Source: Roseburia_C sp051879315 (GTDB lineage: Bacteria; Bacillota; Clostridia; Lachnospirales; Lachnospiraceae). From it: DNA of 64,000 bases. Location of the stretch: the NCBI GenBank assembly GCA_051879315.1, contig JBJELW010000065.1, positions 1 through 64,000 of the forward strand, in the 5' to 3' direction. The notes under the pieces were generated by a model that saw nothing but the letters and a program-made list of their open reading frames with translations, was not told where the DNA came from and ran no database searches. Made by a program: the position numbers and the translations under genes. Positions 1 through 9,175 of the stretch are shown one piece after another (position 1 is the stretch's first letter; each line of letters begins with the position of its first letter).

Positions 1-209
1 GCTTTCAAAATGTGAAACTCGTTTACAAAACGGGAATCTCGTTTTACATTCGAGCAAATGTGAAATGTGGTGTGAGTTTTTTGTCGTTTCATGCCGTTTA
101 AATGTCGTTTTAAGCCAAGTCTATTGTTTCTAAAGCTGTTTTACTATAAAATATACGTAACTATGTAGTAACGTAGGAAGACTGCATGCTATAAGGAAGG
201 AGAATTAAA
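1..209 (+). promoter_or_regulatory. Upstream region with short direct repeats
   Basis: This noncoding stretch leads into the HdeD-like gene. It holds short repeated motifs: CTCGTTT twice (about 18 and 38), and a TGtCGTTT / TGcCGTTT type motif three times at roughly 12-base spacing (about 80-115). An AT-rich TATAAA-like -10 region lies near 145-150 and a good ribosome site, AAGGAAGGAG, lies just before the start at 210. The spaced repeats could be an operator, but this is only an inference. The window begins here, so the upstream gene is not visible. Confidence 0.3.
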
Positions 210-755
210 ATGAAACAAACAAAGGCAATCAAAATTATCACATGGATTACTGGAATTTTAACAATTCTACTGGGATTTTATGCATTAGCAAGACCCATGA
301 AGACATTTCTGGCTATAGGATGGATCCTGGGAATACTTTTTTTGGTAAATGGTATTGAACTTGCGATTCTTTCCCTGTCCAAAGAAAAAAAAGAAATCGG
401 CGCATGTATCCTGGGTGTTATTGAGGGGCTGGCAGGTGTTGTTTTGTTGTTCAGCGGATTATTTAGATTCTTTACAGATATTATGGTAACTTATCTGGTT
501 GGCGGAAGTATATTACTTTATGGTATTTTACAGGTTGTAGAAGGAGTAAAGAACTTTAAACTTTCCAAGGGAAAAGCAGTTTTAGCAATTATTTGTGGCG
601 TGTTATCTGTCATTGTAAGTATTGTAGTTATTAGTCATCCGATCTTGACCATGTTCTCTGTGGGATATATCATCGCATTTTCTGTTTTGATGCAGGGATT
701 TAATATGATTGTACTTGCTTTAAATATTGGCAAAATGGACAAGGTAGAAGGATAA
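210..755 (+). CDS. HdeD/DUF308-family membrane protein
   Basis: The product is a 181-residue integral membrane protein. Hydrophobic segments fall at about residues 10-28, 32-55, 66-85, 92-112, 122-142 and 148-170, giving the six-helix layout made of two-helix repeats that is typical of the DUF308/HdeD family. HdeD is linked to acid resistance in E. coli, but most Firmicute members have no known role. The ATG at 210 follows AAGGAAGGAG at good spacing. The next gene begins 12 bases after the stop, so co-transcription is likely. Family assignment is fairly sure; function is not. Confidence 0.75.
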   Translation: MKQTKAIKIITWITGILTILLGFYALARPMKTFLAIGWILGILFLVNGIELAILSLSKEKKEIGACILGVIEGLAGVVLLFSGLFRFFTDIMVTYLVGGSILLYGILQVVEGVKNFKLSKGKAVLAIICGVLSVIVSIVVISHPILTMFSVGYIIAFSVLMQGFNMIVLALNIGKMDKVEG

Positions 756-766
756 AGGTGAAAACA

Positions 767-3700
767 ATGAAGCGGCTGAGAAAAATGAAGAGAGTCGTTG
801 CCGTGCTGCTGGCGTGTTGTATGTGCGTTGGAGGAAGGCTGCCGGTAACAGCAGAAAACAACACGGATGTGGATTCCTATGAAGTGGAACAGGAGTTATT
901 AGGTGATTCGGAAACAAAGGTTTCTAATTTGCCGTCAGGTGATAACGATTTGATGTTTATCACGCTGGCGGAGGATACAAATTTCCGATGGAATGCCAAC
1001 GATTCTGCTGGTCAAAACAGCGTTATTCATCTGGATGATTATAGCGGAAAGAACTGTTATTTTCGGTTTCATGCATTGTCAGATGGATATTATGGAATTA
1101 AGTGCGTAGATGAGGCGGCGAGTGAGAATGATGGCGATGAGACCGGAAGGTACGTGGATATAGATGGAAAAAGTACAGACTCAGGGGCGAAGCTTCACTT
1201 ATTTGAAGATGACGATGATGAAGTAAATGATAAGAACCCTCATCGATGGTTTGCTTTTTATTATGTAAAAACCGACGAATATGGCAACAAATACTACTAT
1301 ATCCAGAATAAAAAGAGTGGATTGTGGGTAGGCTATGAAGATTCAGAAAATGATGGTCCGACTGTTGGAGATAAGTTAATACAGACGACTGAAGCGAATC
1401 GTAAGCTTTGGATTATCACAAATGGAGTTGTTCCTAAAAGTGGCAATGAATATGAAGAAATGATTGCCTTCAAGGAAGGAAGCGCTACAGTCAGAGACGA
1501 AGGTGCCTTTATAGAGATATTCCAGGAAGGAACGATTAACACAATTAACAGAGCGTGGGATACAACAATTGATGGCACATTTCTTCACTTATACGAAATG
1601 GGAACCAGCAGCAAATGGCTCATTAAGTGGGACGAAGCGCATTCGGCATATAAAATATATGCTGTCAAAAGGAGTGTCGCAGACATAGACCTACACATGG
1701 ACCTAAATCAGCCCATTGAAACCACTCCTAGTCTAAATGAAATAATCACCGATCAAGTATGGGATTTAGCAGACGAAACAAGCACCATGATCCACCTCTG
1801 GGGTGATGATACTACAGCATATAATAAGCACACAAATAAGTTATGGCGATTTATTAAGCAATCGGATGGAACCTATAAGATACAAAATGCCAGAACCGGT
1901 CAATATGTGGAAGGTATACCGGATATTGATACAGCACATGTTTACAAGCTTTATACGTCTGCTGGAGGAACGAAGTTTGAGATTTATCCAATTGCTGGAA
2001 CTGACACGGATGTGAACTTTAATTATGCCACTGATTGGATGGCGGATATACCGAATGACGTATTATTATCTACTGTAAATATTCCGGGATCTCATGATAC
2101 AGGAACTGCCGCAATAGTTGAGGACTTTACGGCGGGCTATTCCATAACACAATGTCAGAAATACTATTATGGAGAGCAGTTAAATGCAGGAATTCGCGCC
2201 TTTGATGTACGTTGTGATGCCAAAAGTGATACGGCATCACTCTCGGAGGTGAATATTGTTCATGGTGGTAGTGTATGGAAGTGTTTTGACCGCGACGGAA
2301 GTGACCTGAAGCTTCAGGATATATTGGACGATAGTGTGAGGTTTTTAAAAAATCATCCCTCTGAAACCATTGTAATGATGGTGAAGCCGGATGCCGGAAG
2401 TGTAGAGGGATTGGCACATGCATTGAATTCCTTTGTAACGGATGAGGATACAAAAGATTATGTATATGACAAAAGCGATATTCCCAGCATGGGCGAAGCC
2501 CGTGGCAAGATTGTGTTTATCTGGAGATTCGATGCAGGCAGTTATTATAGTTCACTGGGCTTTGGCCTCAATCTATCCAATTGGGACGATTTCTCTTATA
2601 AAGATTTTACAGGAACAGTTAAAATATATGATCAGGATAACATAACTGTAAATGTACAGGATGCGTTCAATGTAGATGCGGATGATAAAAAGATATATAT
2701 CGAAGATGCGATTAGGGAGTCCATTGGAGTCCCTTGGGCGGAACCGGTGGACCAGGATGCATGGATATTTAATTATACGAGTTGCGCAAGCGGTCTTCCT
2801 CACCAATTGACAGAAGAGATTAATCCATGGTTGTATGAAGATTGTATGAACAATGGCGATGGTTATATAGATTATCGAAGGCTCGGAATCGTTATGTTGA
2901 ATTACGTTGACAATCCCATGGCAAAACTTATTTATGAAACCAATAATGAAAATACGGATTATTATGTGCCAAAGGTAACTGCTCCCACGTCAGTAACTTT
3001 AACTCATGGGGATCCTCTTGAGGAGGCTGTACTTAGCGGCGGTACTGGAAATGGAACATGGAGTTTTGAAGATGGCAGTTATATTCCATCCCAGAGTGAT
3101 TATGATAATCATGAAAAATATACCATGATCTTTACACCGGCTGACTCACGCTACAAGTCGGTAACAGCAGAAGTCCAAATAACGAATTATCTGCCGAAAG
3201 CAATCAATGCAGAAGTGGATGATAAGGAAATGACGTATGGGGATCCGATCCCTGAACTAACATATTCTATCGACGAATCGCAGTTTGTGGGATGTGAAAA
3301 CACAGGTTTAATATCTACCGAACTGGAAATTGAATCGCCGGAATATACCACTTCAGGTAATTTGAAAGCGGGTACTTATACAATAAAAGCAACGGCTCAT
3401 AGTGTTTGTTACGATGTGACATTTACTACGGGAACCCTCAAGGTGAAGCCAAAAACACTGGGGATTGAGTGGAGTGACACGTCAAATCTTGTATACACAG
3501 GAAGTCCGGTAAATGTAACGGCAACTATTACGGGAGTTCTGAGCGGTGATGACTGCGTTGCTTCGGTTACGGGTGGAAATGCGACAGAACCCAGTTGGGA
3601 TGGAGATCCCGATCATACACCGAATACATATACTGCGACAGCTGTTCTTTCCGGAGCGGATAGTGGGAACTACTGTCTGCCTGAGGATGAAGATAGTATG

Positions 3701-6277
3701 GATTATTACATTCGACGGAATGATCCAGATGATTATTCTTTCCCCACAAAGGCTGTGCTGACTTATGGCCAGACGCTGTCGGAAGCAACCCTCATAGGTG
3801 CTTCGGGAGAAGGCGAGTTTGTTTTCGTGAGTGTAGATGAGAGTGATCATTGGACGAACATCAACGATACGAAGCCAGCCGCAGGTGACTACTCATATAG
3901 AATGCTCTACAAACCGGTGGATTCGGATATAGAACATGGCGTATTGAGCACCCAGCAAATCCAGGTGGTTGTTTCCAAGAAACCTATCACGGTACGTGCG
4001 GAGGCAAAGACAAAAACATATGGAGATGTCACTCCGGCACTGACATATACCTTCGATGAAACTCAGCTCGTAGAAGGTGATACCAGAGAGAGTCTGGGGC
4101 TTACGCTTTCTGCAGGAAACGGAGACAATCAGTTCTGCAATGCAGGAAAATATTGGATAAAAAAAAGTAGCGCATGTACAAGTGCCAATTATGATGTCAC
4201 CGTGATTCCGTCATATCTCACGGTTTCAAAGAAAGAAGCTGAGATTACCTGGAACGGATCCGTTGAGTATACGTACAACGGAAATCCTGTGGATGTTACT
4301 GCAACTGTCAGCAACGTAACAGGAGGCGATCCGTGTGAGGTTAAGGTCATTGGAGGCAAACGTACCGACGCAGGTTCTTATAAGGCCGTGGCAGTATCCC
4401 TTTCCAACGGGAATTATGTGTTTAAAAGTGAGGAAGCAAATAGAATTTTTGCCTATGAGATAAAGAAGGCAGATCCTACCGTCACATTCCCCACTGCAGC
4501 TTCCATCACCTACGGGGAGGAACTGGATGAGGTGGTATTTACAGGGGAGAGCAGCAGTGTACCGGGAGAATTCGAACTGGAGGAACCGGGACGACTTCTG
4601 ACTGTGGCTGACAGTGGCAGCAGATATAATATCTCATTTGTTCCGAAAGACACGAAAAATTACAATACGATTACGGCAGCAGAAGGGTTGGCGGTAACGG
4701 TTCATCCTAAGACAGTGACGGTTTATGCAGATCGAAAGACGAAAATATACGGGCAGAAGACACCGGCACTTACCTGGCATCTGAACGAATCGGAACTGGT
4801 GGGAGCGGATAGCGCAGATGAATTTGATTTTACACTGACAGCAGGTGAAGGTGAGAATCAGAACTGCGATGTGGGTGGGTATCCCATATCATTTACAGCT
4901 ACTACCAGACAGAATAGTAACTATGCTATTGAATTTAAAAAGGGTGTCCTTATTGTAGATCCCCGTATGGCAGAAATTCAGTGGAATCCCCATTACAATA
5001 TTGTGGTTGGTGGTTCGGGACCTTCGGCCAAAGTAACTAATTTAGTGGATGGTGATGATTGTACTGTCGTGGTGGAATGTGACGGTACCGACACTCCCAG
5101 CTGGACCACCGGTTCAGAGACCCTGAAAGATCTTAAGATATTCAATGCAGAGGTAGCCGGACTGGCGGGGGCTGATTGCTATAATTACACACTTCCGGAA
5201 GATGACATGACGATTCAGTATCTTGTGAGAAGACAAGATTCGGATGATTTTTATATGCCTAAAGAAGCAATCGTGACTTACGGGAAGAAACTGTCCGATG
5301 CAAGGCTGATATTGGCTTGCGGCGACGGAACATTTACATTTGTGGATGATAGCAGTTTGCATAAAGATATCGGTGACACTGTGCCTGATGCAGGAGAGTA
5401 TACATATACCATTAAGTTTACTCCAACAGACACAAACAAAAAGCCGGAATATGCACAAATCACTGTACTGGTAAGAAAAAAGAATGTTAAGGTAACCGCG
5501 CTTACCAGTGAAAAAACATATGGTGATACCACCGAGCTGGATTTTGAACTGGATGAATCCCAACTGGCTTTCGACGATACGAAGGAAGATCTGAAATTGA
5601 CACTGACAGCGGTAAGCCAGTCAGGAGAGGACGGAGATCGCGTGAATAGTCCGGTAGGTGCCTATGAGATAGGCCTGAAAGAATGCGGAAATGAAAATTA
5701 CAACGTAACAGTAGAATCCGCATGGCTTTATATATCCCCCAAAGCCGTAAGTGTGGTATGGCCCGGTGGGTCAAATTACTCCTATACAGGATCGCCGGTA
5801 AATGTTATCGCAAAAGCGCAGGGTGTTTTAGAGGGAGAACAATGTGATGTAAAGGTGGCAAATGGTAACCGGGTAGAGATAGGAACGTATTACGCATATG
5901 CCTATGGCTTGTCAAACAGTAACTACTTCCTTCCAAAAGATTATAGTATGCGAATCAAGGAATACACGATTCTGGAGGCTAGTGGAAATGGAGACGGTGC
6001 CAACACGGATAACGGAGGCAGTACGGACCCCAATAATGGTGACAGCACAAAGCCGGATAACGGAAGTGGCACTGGTACCAATAACGGAAGTGGCACTGGT
6101 ACCAATAACGGAAGCGGTGCGGATACCTGTGACGGAAATGTTACAAACGATGGTAAGGCAGATGCTCCGAATACTGCTGATCCTACGAATATGACATTTG
6201 TACTGCTTATGATGTTGTTTGCAGTTTTGTCAGGAGCAACCAGTATGATGATGATGCGTAGAAAACGCCGGATGTAG
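767..6277 (+). CDS. Giant surface protein: PI-PLC X-like domain with MBG-type repeats
   Basis: A secreted protein of about 1836 residues. The ATG at 767 is preferred over a GTG at 758 because AAAGGTG sits 6 bases before it. A signal peptide covers residues 1-30. Residues about 60-420 contain ricin-like beta-trefoil blocks (for example FRFHALSDGYYGIKC). Residues about 425-740 resemble a phosphatidylinositol-specific phospholipase C X domain, with the first catalytic histidine in NIPGSHDTGT, then RAFDVR, and the second histidine in IVHGG. Residues about 740-1735 hold four composite beta-repeats of about 250 residues, each with a TYG-containing block, an MBG-like block with TYGD..PxLTY, and a YTGSPVNVTA-type block. 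A Gly/Asn/Thr linker, PNTAD, a membrane helix and RRKRRM follow, resembling a sortase signal. It probably cleaves or binds glycosyl- or phosphoinositol lipids at the cell surface. Substrate is unknown. Confidence 0.8.
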   Translation: MKRLRKMKRVVAVLLACCMCVGGRLPVTAENNTDVDSYEVEQELLGDSETKVSNLPSGDNDLMFITLAEDTNFRWNANDSAGQNSVIHLDDYSGKNCYFRFHALSDGYYGIKCVDEAASENDGDETGRYVDIDGKSTDSGAKLHLFEDDDDEVNDKNPHRWFAFYYVKTDEYGNKYYYIQNKKSGLWVGYEDSENDGPTVGDKLIQTTEANRKLWIITNGVVPKSGNEYEEMIAFKEGSATVRDEGAFIEIFQEGTINTINRAWDTTIDGTFLHLYEMGTSSKWLIKWDEAHSAYKIYAVKRSVADIDLHMDLNQPIETTPSLNEIITDQVWDLADETSTMIHLWGDDTTAYNKHTNKLWRFIKQSDGTYKIQNARTGQYVEGIPDIDTAHVYKLYTSAGGTKFEIYPIAGTDTDVNFNYATDWMADIPNDVLLSTVNIPGSHDTGTAAIVEDFTAGYSITQCQKYYYGEQLNAGIRAFDVRCDAKSDTASLSEVNIVHGGSVWKCFDRDGSDLKLQDILDDSVRFLKNHPSETIVMMVKPDAGSVEGLAHALNSFVTDEDTKDYVYDKSDIPSMGEARGKIVFIWRFDAGSYYSSLGFGLNLSNWDDFSYKDFTGTVKIYDQDNITVNVQDAFNVDADDKKIYIEDAIRESIGVPWAEPVDQDAWIFNYTSCASGLPHQLTEEINPWLYEDCMNNGDGYIDYRRLGIVMLNYVDNPMAKLIYETNNENTDYYVPKVTAPTSVTLTHGDPLEEAVLSGGTGNGTWSFEDGSYIPSQSDYDNHEKYTMIFTPADSRYKSVTAEVQITNYLPKAINAEVDDKEMTYGDPIPELTYSIDESQFVGCENTGLISTELEIESPEYTTSGNLKAGTYTIKATAHSVCYDVTFTTGTLKVKPKTLGIEWSDTSNLVYTGSPVNVTATITGVLSGDDCVASVTGGNATEPSWDGDPDHTPNTYTATAVLSGADSGNYCLPEDEDSMDYYIRRNDPDDYSFPTKAVLTYGQTLSEATLIGASGEGEFVFVSVDESDHWTNINDTKPAAGDYSYRMLYKPVDSDIEHGVLSTQQIQVVVSKKPITVRAEAKTKTYGDVTPALTYTFDETQLVEGDTRESLGLTLSAGNGDNQFCNAGKYWIKKSSACTSANYDVTVIPSYLTVSKKEAEITWNGSVEYTYNGNPVDVTATVSNVTGGDPCEVKVIGGKRTDAGSYKAVAVSLSNGNYVFKSEEANRIFAYEIKKADPTVTFPTAASITYGEELDEVVFTGESSSVPGEFELEEPGRLLTVADSGSRYNISFVPKDTKNYNTITAAEGLAVTVHPKTVTVYADRKTKIYGQKTPALTWHLNESELVGADSADEFDFTLTAGEGENQNCDVGGYPISFTATTRQNSNYAIEFKKGVLIVDPRMAEIQWNPHYNIVVGGSGPSAKVTNLVDGDDCTVVVECDGTDTPSWTTGSETLKDLKIFNAEVAGLAGADCYNYTLPEDDMTIQYLVRRQDSDDFYMPKEAIVTYGKKLSDARLILACGDGTFTFVDDSSLHKDIGDTVPDAGEYTYTIKFTPTDTNKKPEYAQITVLVRKKNVKVTALTSEKTYGDTTELDFELDESQLAFDDTKEDLKLTLTAVSQSGEDGDRVNSPVGAYEIGLKECGNENYNVTVESAWLYISPKAVSVVWPGGSNYSYTGSPVNVIAKAQGVLEGEQCDVKVANGNRVEIGTYYAYAYGLSNSNYFLPKDYSMRIKEYTILEASGNGDGANTDNGGSTDPNNGDSTKPDNGSGTGTNNGSGTGTNNGSGADTCDGNVTNDGKADAPNTADPTNMTFVLLMMLFAVLSGATSMMMMRRKRRM
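6061..6120 (+). repeat. 24-bp in-frame tandem repeat in the linker of the PI-PLC protein
   Basis: Two identical 24-base units (6061-6084 and 6085-6108) begin CGGAAGTGGCACTGG and are followed by a diverged partial third copy to 6120. They encode the repeated peptide GSGTGTNN in the low-complexity spacer before the C-terminal anchor. Identical neighbours suggest recent slippage, so copy number may vary between strains. Confidence 0.85.
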
Positions 6278-6314
6278 AAAATGCCAAATAACTGAAAAAG
6301 ACTTTTAGGTAAGG

Positions 6315-6356
6315 AGCAGGGATGAATTGCAGAAATGTGGTTCATTCCTGTTTTTT
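6315..6356 (+). terminator. Intrinsic terminator after the PI-PLC gene
   Basis: CAGGGATGAA pairs with TTCATTCCTG around a loop of about 14 bases (one mismatch), followed by TTTTTT. It closes the transcript of the first two genes. Confidence 0.75.
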
Positions 6357-6422
6357 AATGAGGTCTTTTTACAGATGGAATCAATCCGTAATTTCACAGG
6401 TGCAGAATAAATAGAACTGTGT

Positions 6423-6428
6423 TATAAT
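6423..6428 (+). promoter_or_regulatory. Probable -10 box for the NUDIX gene
   Basis: A perfect TATAAT lies about 35 bases before the NUDIX start. The -35 at 17 bases upstream (GTGCAG, 6400-6405) is poor, so only the -10 is supported. Confidence 0.45.
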
Positions 6429-6463
6429 TTGCATAGATAAATCACGAGAGGAAACAAAATATC

Positions 6464-6970
6464 ATGGAATTTTGGGATATATACGATAGTAACAAGGTAA
6501 AGACCGGTCGGACCATGAAGCGGAATGACTGGATTCTGCAGGATGGAGAGTATCATCTGTCTGTGCTGGGCGTGATCCACAGACCGGACGGCAGATTTTT
6601 AATCACCCAGCGTGTCATGACCAAGGCATGGGCACCGGGCTGGTGGGAGGTATCCGGCGGCGGTGTTATGGCCGGAGAAGAATCCTTTGAAGCGGTGTGC
6701 CGTGAGGTGCGGGAGGAGACGGGACTGGATGTTTCTCAGTGCCCGGGGAAACTGGCACTGACCTATCACAGAGAGAATCCGGGAAAAGGGGATAACTATT
6801 TTGTGGATGTGTACCGCTTTGAACTGGATTTTTCCGAGGAAGACGTAAAGATCCAGACCGATGAAGCACTGGCGTTTAAGATTGCCACGCTGGACGAGAT
6901 TCGTGAACTGGCGGAACAGGGAATCTTTTTACATTATGACAGCATCAAAGAGGTGTTTCAGGAACAATAG
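6464..6970 (+). CDS. NUDIX hydrolase
   Basis: A 168-residue protein with a complete NUDIX box in canonical spacing (GGVMAGE, then REVREETGL, residues about 66-88), so Mg-dependent cleavage of a nucleoside-diphosphate-linked substrate is expected. The N-terminal MEFWDIYDSNKVKTGRT start resembles isopentenyl-diphosphate-isomerase-like NUDIX proteins, which often act on unknown pyrophosphates. The start is supported by GAGAGGAAA upstream. It is followed 30 bases later by an unrecognised gene, probably on the same transcript. The substrate cannot be told from sequence. Confidence 0.85.
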   Translation: MEFWDIYDSNKVKTGRTMKRNDWILQDGEYHLSVLGVIHRPDGRFLITQRVMTKAWAPGWWEVSGGGVMAGEESFEAVCREVREETGLDVSQCPGKLALTYHRENPGKGDNYFVDVYRFELDFSEEDVKIQTDEALAFKIATLDEIRELAEQGIFLHYDSIKEVFQEQ

Positions 6971-7000
6971 TTCCCGGACAGATGGGAGGGGGAGAAAATT

Positions 7001-7531
7001 ATGCCGACACAACCCTATTTTTATGCAAAACAGGAAGAGAAGACCACTTATCTCAGTGGTGTGGTGGAGGGCCTGACCAAGGAATTGCTGAGAAGTATCA
7101 ACGTACCGGATCTGGCGCTGGCAGCAGATGTGTTTTACATAGGAGAGAACAATGAAATTGCCATTGTGGACGCGGTGAGAAACAGACTTTCCCACTATTG
7201 TGATATGAGCGGAATTGTCACCAGCCCGGTGCATGAGAAGATGCTGATCAAAGAGGCGGATTTCACTCTGGAGCAATCCACTTATCCCAGTCTGTCCAGT
7301 GCAATCCTGGCACTGTTAAATGAAAATACGGAGAAGATTCAGAAAAGCATTTACACCTTTACTGACGATCTTATCACCTATCTGGGAAATCCGCGGCAGC
7401 TTTATCGTATGCACGAGATGGAGAACCGTTACCAGATTTTTCATGATTTCTACATGCGTCTGGTGGATGCGGTGCTCTTTGTGGAGTATCAGAACTACGT
7501 GGTGATGATCGTGTTCGGAACCAATGAGTGA
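7001..7531 (+). CDS. Conserved-looking protein of unknown function (176 aa)
   Basis: I do not recognise a named family with certainty. The protein is soluble: no signal peptide and no membrane helix. The sequence is mixed alpha/beta, with a strand-rich first half (ADVFYIGENNEIAIVDAV) and a helical second half ending in YQNYVVMIVFGTNE. The ATG at 7001 follows a strong GGGAGGGGGAG ribosome site, and codon use matches its neighbours, so it is a real gene. It sits 30 bases after the NUDIX gene and before a bidirectional terminator. Confidence 0.75.
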   Translation: MPTQPYFYAKQEEKTTYLSGVVEGLTKELLRSINVPDLALAADVFYIGENNEIAIVDAVRNRLSHYCDMSGIVTSPVHEKMLIKEADFTLEQSTYPSLSSAILALLNENTEKIQKSIYTFTDDLITYLGNPRQLYRMHEMENRYQIFHDFYMRLVDAVLFVEYQNYVVMIVFGTNE

Positions 7532-7536
7532 TGAGT

Positions 7537-7577
7537 ATGCCCTGTGTGACAAAAAAAGTCACACAAGGCATTTTATT
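7537..7577. terminator. Bidirectional terminator between the 7001 gene and cobI
   Basis: ATGCC-TGTGTGAC pairs with GTCACACA-GGCAT around an A7 loop, then TTTTATTTT on the plus strand. Its downstream edge overlaps the stop of the convergent cobI gene, so it can serve both directions. Confidence 0.8.
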
Positions 7578-8250
7578 TTGCAATGATCAGGGAATAATAC
7601 CCGGCATCATCCGGGATTTCATCGATGCTGTGATAAATTTTTTCATCCGGCATGCCGCAGTTTTCCACCATGGTTACTTCCCGGCCGCTTTCCCGGAGAC
7701 GTTTCTTTACCTGGGCCATTTTGCTGCCGGATTTCATCAGGATGTAGTTGCCCGGCTGGTCTAAGGCCAGTTCCGTGCGATGGATGGCTGGCAGAATATG
7801 CAGTGGCTCATTCCATTTTGCCAGAGGTATGTTCGCCCGGGCTGCTGCTGCGCAGAAGGAGGGAATGCCGCTGACCAGCTCTGTGTCATATCCCCGGTCA
7901 GCAAGAATATCCTGCACATAGTGAAAGGTGGAATATATGGTGGAATCTCCCAGCGTGAGGAAGATTACGTTTTTTCCGGACTGTAGATATGGCTCAATCA
8001 GATCTGCAGCTTTTTTATGATTTTCTCTCATTTTTTCCCGGTTCATGATCATGGGCATGGCAGCAGGCAGCAAGGTTTTTTCTGCCATTTCCGGCACTGC
8101 CTGTACAGCAATCCGATAAGCCACGGTTTCTGTCGGAACCGGACCCGGCAAAGCAATCACGTCGTTTTCACGGATTAGTCGCACCGCCTTTAACGTCATT
8201 AATTCCGGGTCTCCCGGACCTACTCCAACGCCATATAGTTTTCCGCTCAT
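7573..8250 (-). CDS. cobI: Precorrin-2 / cobalt-factor-II C20-methyltransferase
   Basis: A 225-residue SAM-dependent methyltransferase of the tetrapyrrole methylase family. It begins MSGKLYGVGVGPGDPELMT, the CobI/CbiL glycine-rich signature, with VIFLTLGDSTIYST near residue 100 and SGIPSFCAAAA near residue 125. It adds the C20 methyl group during corrin ring building; the anaerobic CbiL role (cobalt-factor II) is more likely in this host. The start at 8250 has AAAAGGAG (8261-8268) upstream; an earlier in-frame ATG lacks this. No other corrin biosynthesis gene is adjacent, but the divergent operon is under B12 control. Confidence 0.88.
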   Translation of the reverse strand: MSGKLYGVGVGPGDPELMTLKAVRLIRENDVIALPGPVPTETVAYRIAVQAVPEMAEKTLLPAAMPMIMNREKMRENHKKAADLIEPYLQSGKNVIFLTLGDSTIYSTFHYVQDILADRGYDTELVSGIPSFCAAAARANIPLAKWNEPLHILPAIHRTELALDQPGNYILMKSGSKMAQVKKRLRESGREVTMVENCGMPDEKIYHSIDEIPDDAGYYSLIIAK

Positions 8251-8331
8251 TGTGTTTGGGCTCCTTTTCGTTTCATATCGTTTCGATTTTACCATACAAT
8301 AAAACAAATGTCATTAAGCACAAAGGTGGGG

Positions 8332-8592
8332 TTAGTTTAAGACAAGTGGTGGGTTAACTAATAATTCATCAATCATAGCATGATAAATTGTTTTATCATC
8401 TATTCTGGTTATGGATGTTATTTTCTTTCCAGCATCTTTAGAAGATGCTCCACAATGATATATTTTTTCGGTTCTGGTATTGTAATCAAGAACTATGTAT
8501 CTGTCGTGATACTTACCATTGGTCTTTTGGAAAGATATTGGTGGATGTCCGTATTCAGTAACATAATCGTTAAAATCTGCAAGTCGTAACAT
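8332..8592 (-). pseudogene. C-terminal remnant of an ORF6N-type protein
   Basis: An 86-codon fragment contains KYHDRYIVLDYN, YHCGASSKDAGKK and YHAMIDELL. These match what I remember of the conserved C-terminal region of ORF6N-domain DNA-binding proteins (HDR..I.D....YH.GAS.KD.GKK), which are usually three to four times longer and often phage-linked. The frame stays open only about 25 codons upstream before a stop, with no start and ribosome site fitting a whole gene, so the N-terminal domain is missing. It may be a relic of an old insertion between cobI and the B12 operon. Confidence 0.55.
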
Positions 8593-8789
8593 ATTGCGAA
8601 TGTTGTGGTGGAAACTCCATGTTTTTTTACTGGGATTTTGTGGACGTTTGTGTTTTTAAACATTGATAAGTAGTGAATACCAGACATTAACCTAGTGAAT
8701 GAAGTGCATGTAAATCATTGAATTATTCATAATACTAATCTTTATTATTTTGATTGTCAAGTCGCTTATCTTCATCCGAAAATCCCGGA

Positions 8790-8818
8790 TTGATTAACAG
8801 AACGAATTGTGTTATATT
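8790..8818 (+). promoter_or_regulatory. Sigma-A promoter of the B12-controlled operon
   Basis: TTGATT (8790-8795), a 17-base spacer and TATATT (8813-8818) lie about 40 bases before the cobalamin riboswitch core. Orientation and position fit transcription of the riboswitch leader into the 9176 gene. Confidence 0.75.
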
Positions 8819-8858
8819 CCTTCTTAACAGTGTATCTGTACACGGAACTGAATAATGC

Positions 8859-9075
8859 GATTGGTGCCGCAGAGGAATCTGCGGAGAATAGGGAAACAGG
8901 TGAAAGGCCTGTGCGATCTCGTCACTGTATGCACCGGTATCATTCCATTTATGCCACTGTTTGCACGGGAAGGCGGTTTGATATGAGAGGTGTGAGCCAG
9001 GAGACCTGCCAGTCGTGGTACGCGGGAGCGATCCCAGGTCACGAGGTTTGGCCGTACCGAAGGCAAAGATACAGG
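8859..9075 (+). ncRNA. Cobalamin riboswitch
   Basis: The leader carries the conserved B12-box features in order: GGTGCCGCAG, AGGGAAACAGGTG, CCTGTGCG, GTCACTGTA, GCCACTG, CGGGAAGGC and GAGCCAGGAGACCTGCC (8994-9010). Known riboswitches of this class repress downstream genes when adenosylcobalamin or a related corrinoid is bound. It precedes the chelatase lipoprotein gene by about 100 bases. An additional hairpin-rich stretch (about 9011-9060) follows the B12 box and may be the expression platform. The outer borders are approximate. Confidence 0.93.
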
Positions 9076-9175
9076 CTGCATGATTTTTCATGTCGGGTTG
9101 TTTACTCCTTCTATGTTTATTTGGTAAATCGCTTGCGGATATACTGAATAAACTTTTTTTAATAGGAGGAGAAAC

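Noticed and set aside
6061..6120. Possible CRISPR-like repeats
   Set aside because: The units are adjacent with no spacers and are in frame within a protein linker.
8809..9147. Open frame across the leader before cbiK
   Set aside because: The stretch is the cobalamin riboswitch; its conserved boxes explain the sequence better than a protein.
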